Assembly: GCF_037392515.1 (NCBI RefSeq)
Contig: NC_090288.1
Location: 7,867,501 to 7,931,500 of the forward strand
DNA length: 64,000 nt
Direction of reading: 5' to 3'
Source of the DNA: Haliotis asinina
Taxonomy: Eukaryota; Mollusca; Gastropoda; Lepetellida; Haliotidae
The notes below the pieces were generated by a model that did no database searches, was not told the DNA's origin, and was given only the letters and a program-made list of their open reading frames with translations. Each line of letters opens with the position of its first letter. The stretch's first letter is position 1. Below, one piece after another: positions 60,101-64,000 of the stretch. A program made the translations under genes and the position numbers.

Positions 60101-61430
60101 TGACCAGCCTGACTGTGCCAGGATCAGCCGAACCCTCTCTGCTGCATATCTATCTTAATCTGCAAAACATAATAATACCCGATAATAACACGCATCTTAG
60201 TAGTTTTCCCCAGATTCAAGGTGGCCATTTGTACCTTGTGTGTCAGTTTGACCTTTCACATCGAAATCTTCATTGACATAGGTTGAATTTGCTTCGTCTT
60301 TCCGAAGAAAACTACCAATTTCGTGTTGAAGTGTACTATGTTATATGTCACATATCTCAAACTATCTCTATCAAGACTCATTCAGCCTTCGAAAGGTGTC
60401 AATCATTAGCATAGTTTATTTAATCACCGTCACGTTCTGTTCAAGTAAGGACTACATTCATGATTATGTACCTCCCGTCATATCGACCTACATATACCTT
60501 TCACTTGAGTGACTCTGAATGGACAAAAAATAGAATTTTATAACTATCCCATTTGAATATGGGGTAAATACAAAACACGTGTTAATATTAATCCGTGTTT
60601 GAATCGAAACTGGAGGGAGGGGGCAAATTGATACATTGTGTGAAGCACCTTTCTGGAATATTGTAAAACGGCGTAAAACAATTCCCTCACTTGAATTGAG
60701 TGAAGTGATTTAATGAATTCGATAGTCGTTTTCCAACCTGATGAAATGAAACAGCTAAATGTTGCGAAACTCTGCAGCAAACACAAATCTTGCAGATCGG
60801 CAGAATCTGTCTTCATCACTGGGAGCAGCAAAGGAGCCGGTCTTGGTACAACACAAGGCATGCCTTAAACAACAAGTCAGTATTTTCTGTGGGTAGTAGC
60901 ATTCAGAATTTATATCTCAACAGTTGGTTGTACAAAAAATATATTTCTGTTATCTCTAAATATAAGTAGCTCATGGTACTCATCATCTTGTGATAAATAC
61001 AGAATGGACACCGGATATCTATTACATTGGCAGTTTTGGCAAATAGTGCCGCTTGGACTTTGATGTTATGAGTTTTACATCTAAATTTAGTAAGCGTACA
61101 TTTAACTTGTGGTGATTTAATCGTTGAAACCTCTGACATTTATCCTTTAAATCATGTTCCACACCTTTAAATTTGTGTGCTGGAATTTATCATTAAAACA
61201 TAATTTCGCCAAGACTGACGCTTATTCTGTTTAAAGGCATGTCGAGCCTTGCCACTATTTATTCCAACTTTATCTAAATTGTGACCTGTAGGATGCTGGT
61301 GAAAGTATTTCTCTGTCTTCTTTCACACTCTTCTTGGTATGTTTGCAAACGTCAGTAGACCATGGTTTACGAGTGTGTGGTGTGGCAGATCGAATAGTTT
61401 CATTAGAAACTTTTATTCAGTTTTTTCCTG
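60101..61430. other. Flank of the partial SDR copy; no complete gene
   Basis: 60,168-60,847 matches 62,105-62,780, the flank and first recognisable exon of the dehydrogenase gene. From 60,848 to 61,430 nothing was recognised. Confidence 0.6.
60796..60847 (+). pseudogene. Broken partial copy of an SDR exon
   Basis: After a CTTGCAG acceptor the exon reads SAESVFITGSSKGAGLG, the nucleotide-binding TGxxxGxG motif of short-chain dehydrogenases. Similarity to the real gene ends at tcttggt (60,847) and the frame soon stops. It is a 5' piece left by a partial tandem duplication. Confidence 0.78.
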
Positions 61431-62053
61431 AGATGACGCCGATATTGCGTGAGATGCATGACGCCGATCTGACGTGAAATACATGACGCCGATGTGACGT
61501 GAGATGCATAACACTATATGGCGTCAGATGCATGACGCCGATGTGACGTGAGATGAATGATGCTATATGGTGTGAGATGCATGACGCCGATATGACGTGA
61601 GATACATGACGCCGATGTGACGTGAAATGAATAACGCTACATGACGTGAGATACAACACGCCGATGTGACGTGAGATGCAAGACGCCGATGTGACGTGAG
61701 ATGCAAGACGCCGATGTGACGTGAGATGAATAACGCTATATGGTGTGAGATGCATGACGCCGATGTGACGTGAGATGAATGATGCTATATGGTGTGAGAT
61801 GCATGACGCCGATATGACGTGAGATACATGACGCCGATGTGACGTGAGATGAATAACGCTATATGGCGTTAGATGCATGACGCCGATGTGACGTGAGTTA
61901 CATGACGCCGATGTGACGTGAGATGAATAACGCTATATGGTGTGAGATGCATGACGCCGATGTGACGTAAGATGCAAGACGCCGATGTGACGTGAGATGA
62001 ATAACGCTACATGGCATGAGATACATGACGCCGATGTGACGTGAGATGCATGA
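61431..62053. repeat. 24/25-bp minisatellite, about 25 units
   Basis: Two alternating unit types: 25 bp (gatgcatgacgccgatgtga plus cgtga) and 24 bp (gatgaataacgctatatggt plus gtga). The 25-bp type carries TGACGTGA, so that octamer recurs many times on the plus strand. Frames such as HLTPYSVIHLTSHRR on the minus strand are repeat artefacts. Confidence 0.92.
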
Positions 62054-62728
62054 CCATAAATGCAGTCCACACCTGAACACCACGTGGCTGTGATTATCTT
62101 TACTAATGCTAATAATAATAATAATACATGATACTAACACACATATCAGCAGTTTTCTCCACTGTCACGGTGGCAATCTGCACCTTGTTTGTCAACGCTG
62201 ATAGTTGCATTAGTTTGACCTTTAAGATAAAACGTTTTATTGTCCCAGTGGATGACATTTGTATCCACTGGTGTTATCTTACCGAGAAACCTTTCAATGT
62301 TACGATAAAGTGTACTGTATTATGCATCAACCACAGTATACGTTTTCATTTGTCAGGATCAGTTCAGCCTTGAAAAGGAGGACAATGATTAGCATAATGT
62401 AGATAATCACCATCACGTGCTATTCAGGCGAGGACCACATTCATAGGCATGTACCCCAAACCACATCGACCTGCATGTCTTGTGGATGTAGACAGCAGTC
62501 AGGTGTGTAAAGAGTCATGTCAACACTGTAAGTACGCATTAGACCATACGGCGCTAAAACATTTTCAAAGTTAACACTTTCAGAATGTCAAAGAAACGTT
62601 TTGAGGTGTGGTTTAAAGAATTTGGAACTGATAACTGTTCGTTGCAGAATCACATAATCTAGATTCTTGTCCAACTTGATGAAATAAAACAGCGAAGCGA
62701 AACTAACCAGAAAACACAACTGTTGTAG

Positions 62729-63087
62729 ATCGGTAGAATCTGTCTTCATCACTGGGAGCAGCAAAGGAGTCGGTCTTGGTCTTGTGAAAGCATTCCTAGA
62801 ACTTCCCAACCCACCCAAGCACGTGTTTGCCTCCTGCATTGACCCTGACAACGACGAGTCCACGGAGTTGAGAGAAGTGGCGTCACAAGCTCCCTGCATT
62901 ACGGTGGTGAAGCTTGATGTGCGATCTGATGCTGACATCGCCAACGCCGTAACAACAGTGCGACATGTCCTGGGAGAGAGGGGGTTAAACTTGCTTATTA
63001 ACAACGCGGCCGTCAACTCGCAGTTGTATGGCCTGGAGTCATTAACAAGGGATGATATCACGAGTCACTGTGATTGTAATGTAGCAG
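62729..63087 (+). CDS. Short-chain dehydrogenase/reductase (C-factor/sniffer-like), partial
   Basis: One exon of a classical SDR. After a TTGTAG acceptor it reads SVESVFITGSSKGVGLGLVK (Rossmann TGxxxGxG cofactor motif), FASCIDPDNDESTEL, then VVKLDVRSDADIANAV (adenine-ring Asp), LNLLINNAAV (NNAG-type motif) and NVAG, ending at a GTAATG donor after one extra base. The YxxxK catalytic exon lies beyond the window, and the exon with the start codon was not found upstream. This N-terminal layout is typical of C-factor/sniffer-like carbonyl reductases; the substrate cannot be told. A broken paralogue of its start lies at 60,796-60,847. Confidence 0.82.
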
Positions 63088-64000
63088 GTAATGTCGTATT
63101 TTTACTTTAAATATACTGAAAACTCACGGTATAGTTCCATTTTCCGTTCTTGACGGAGTAATGACTTGCCTAATAATCAATAATATGAATTCACAACAGT
63201 CAAAACTTGTGGTTGTCTAAATGTGACCATGCCATATATTGCGACGACGCGCAGTGTTGATTATGTTAAAATCGGTTTGTCGAATACTCACATGGTTCCG
63301 TCAGTTTGCCTGGACACCAGAAAGGAGAAGCAAGCGTATTTGTCGTCATTAAGAAAATTCTGCAGAGTTCCATAAGCCAAGTCGTATATGAGTGAGTGAG
63401 TGAGTGAGTTTAATTTTACGCCGCTTTTAGCAATATTCCAGCTATATCACGGCGGGGGACACCAGAAAATGGGTTTCACATATTGTACCCATGTGGGGAA
63501 TCGAACGCGGGTCTTCGGTGTGACGAACGCCAAGTCGAATATACAATAAGAGGACAAAGTCATCAATATCCCCTTAATGGTAAACTACTCTCAATGAATA
63601 TGCCATCTAGTTATAACTATGCCAAATGTCGCACGTTGTTCTTCACATTGATCTGCTGATCTATTGTTGATTTGTGTCGTTATTTTGTTCAATATCCTCA
63701 AAGTGGAAGGAGAGTTTTCAAAGGCTTAAAAGATCTTCTCTGGTAAGGATCTCTTCCACAAATTTCTGTCAAAGTAAAACTTGTTGTCGTGGAAATGGGG
63801 AAAAAAGTTTTATTTTTCATTCAGAAATCCAGAACAGTCCTAACTCGATTATTTACATTGCACCGTTATACAACTGGAAAATTGTTGAGCAATAAACAAA
63901 CAAACACAATATACTTTCCATTAACCATCGAAAACATTCAAAGGTTTTTAGCGACATGTGGTACCATTTCTGACTTTTAGTGATCCATTCAGACAATTTG
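63088..64000. other. SDR intron, with one SINE
   Basis: Presumed intron of the dehydrogenase gene. Apart from the SINE at 63,390-63,529 nothing was recognised. The next coding exon is expected right of the window. Confidence 0.55.
63390..63529 (-). repeat. tRNA-derived SINE with target duplication
   Basis: Starts with (gagt)n, then tttaattttacgccgctttt, caatattccagctatatcac and gtggggaatcgaacgcgggt. The tRNA-like head is cut short. Flanked by ccaagtcgtatat (63,377-63,389) and ccaagtcgaatat (63,530-63,542), a 13-bp duplication with one mismatch. Confidence 0.85.

Noticed and set aside
61417-62140. Histidine/serine-rich minus-strand frames
   Set aside because: Translation of the 24/25-bp minisatellite; no start context, splice sites or domain.

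Overview
The window looks like gastropod mollusc nuclear DNA, most likely abalone (Haliotis). It is AT-rich with split genes, and it is full of tRNA-derived SINEs whose tails end in (ACTC)n and whose bodies carry the motifs ttttacgccgc and caatattccagctatat. I recognise these from abalone sequence; the species was not tested by a search.

Layout. 0.2-2.0 kb holds exons of a decayed P-element/THAP9-like transposase. 5.1-5.3 kb is a Tc1-like transposase tail. 7.1-9.4 kb is a nested pair of DNA transposons: a Mutator-like element with an intact FLYWCH segment sits inside the left terminal inverted repeat of a second, unclassified element. 9.9-55.8 kb is the main subject, a tandem array of five units, all on the minus strand. 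Its genes encode proteins like the N-terminal half of vertebrate ZAP/PARP13 and PARP12: an RG-rich first exon, a winged-helix segment, four CCCH zinc fingers and a WWE domain, followed by many copies of a ~48-residue repeat. Copies A (17.4-23.8 kb) and C (47.9-52.5 kb) have open exons with matching splice phases. Copy B (36.0-43.2 kb) has the largest repeat exon and one frameshift in exon 2. Copy D (26.9-29.1 kb) keeps exon 1 and a degraded repeat exon that has been overrun by an 18-bp satellite. Copy E (9.9 kb) keeps only exon 1. No PARP catalytic domain lies in the window. 54.1-55.1 kb is a decayed Tc1-like transposase. 58.1-60.1 kb is a 5'-truncated LINE of the R4/Dong type, with a zinc knuckle and restriction-like endonuclease, inserted in a TAA repeat and itself split by a 161-bp MITE. 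60.1-64.0 kb carries a short-chain dehydrogenase gene that runs off the right edge, a broken partial copy of it, and a minisatellite between them.

How it fits together. The E-A and D-B stretches are copies of one another (about 18-19.5 kb apart and nearly identical over long runs), so the cluster grew by whole-unit duplication. Inside the genes, the repeat exon (about 4, 9 and 14 units) and the RG-rich exon 1 vary in length without breaking frame, while the zinc-finger core shows mosaic similarity between copies. That pattern (array growth, gene conversion, variable repeats, dead copies) is what one expects of a fast-evolving immune family. The antiviral role is inferred from the ZAP resemblance and is not shown by the sequence. 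No retroviral, LTR or Polinton-like element was recognised.
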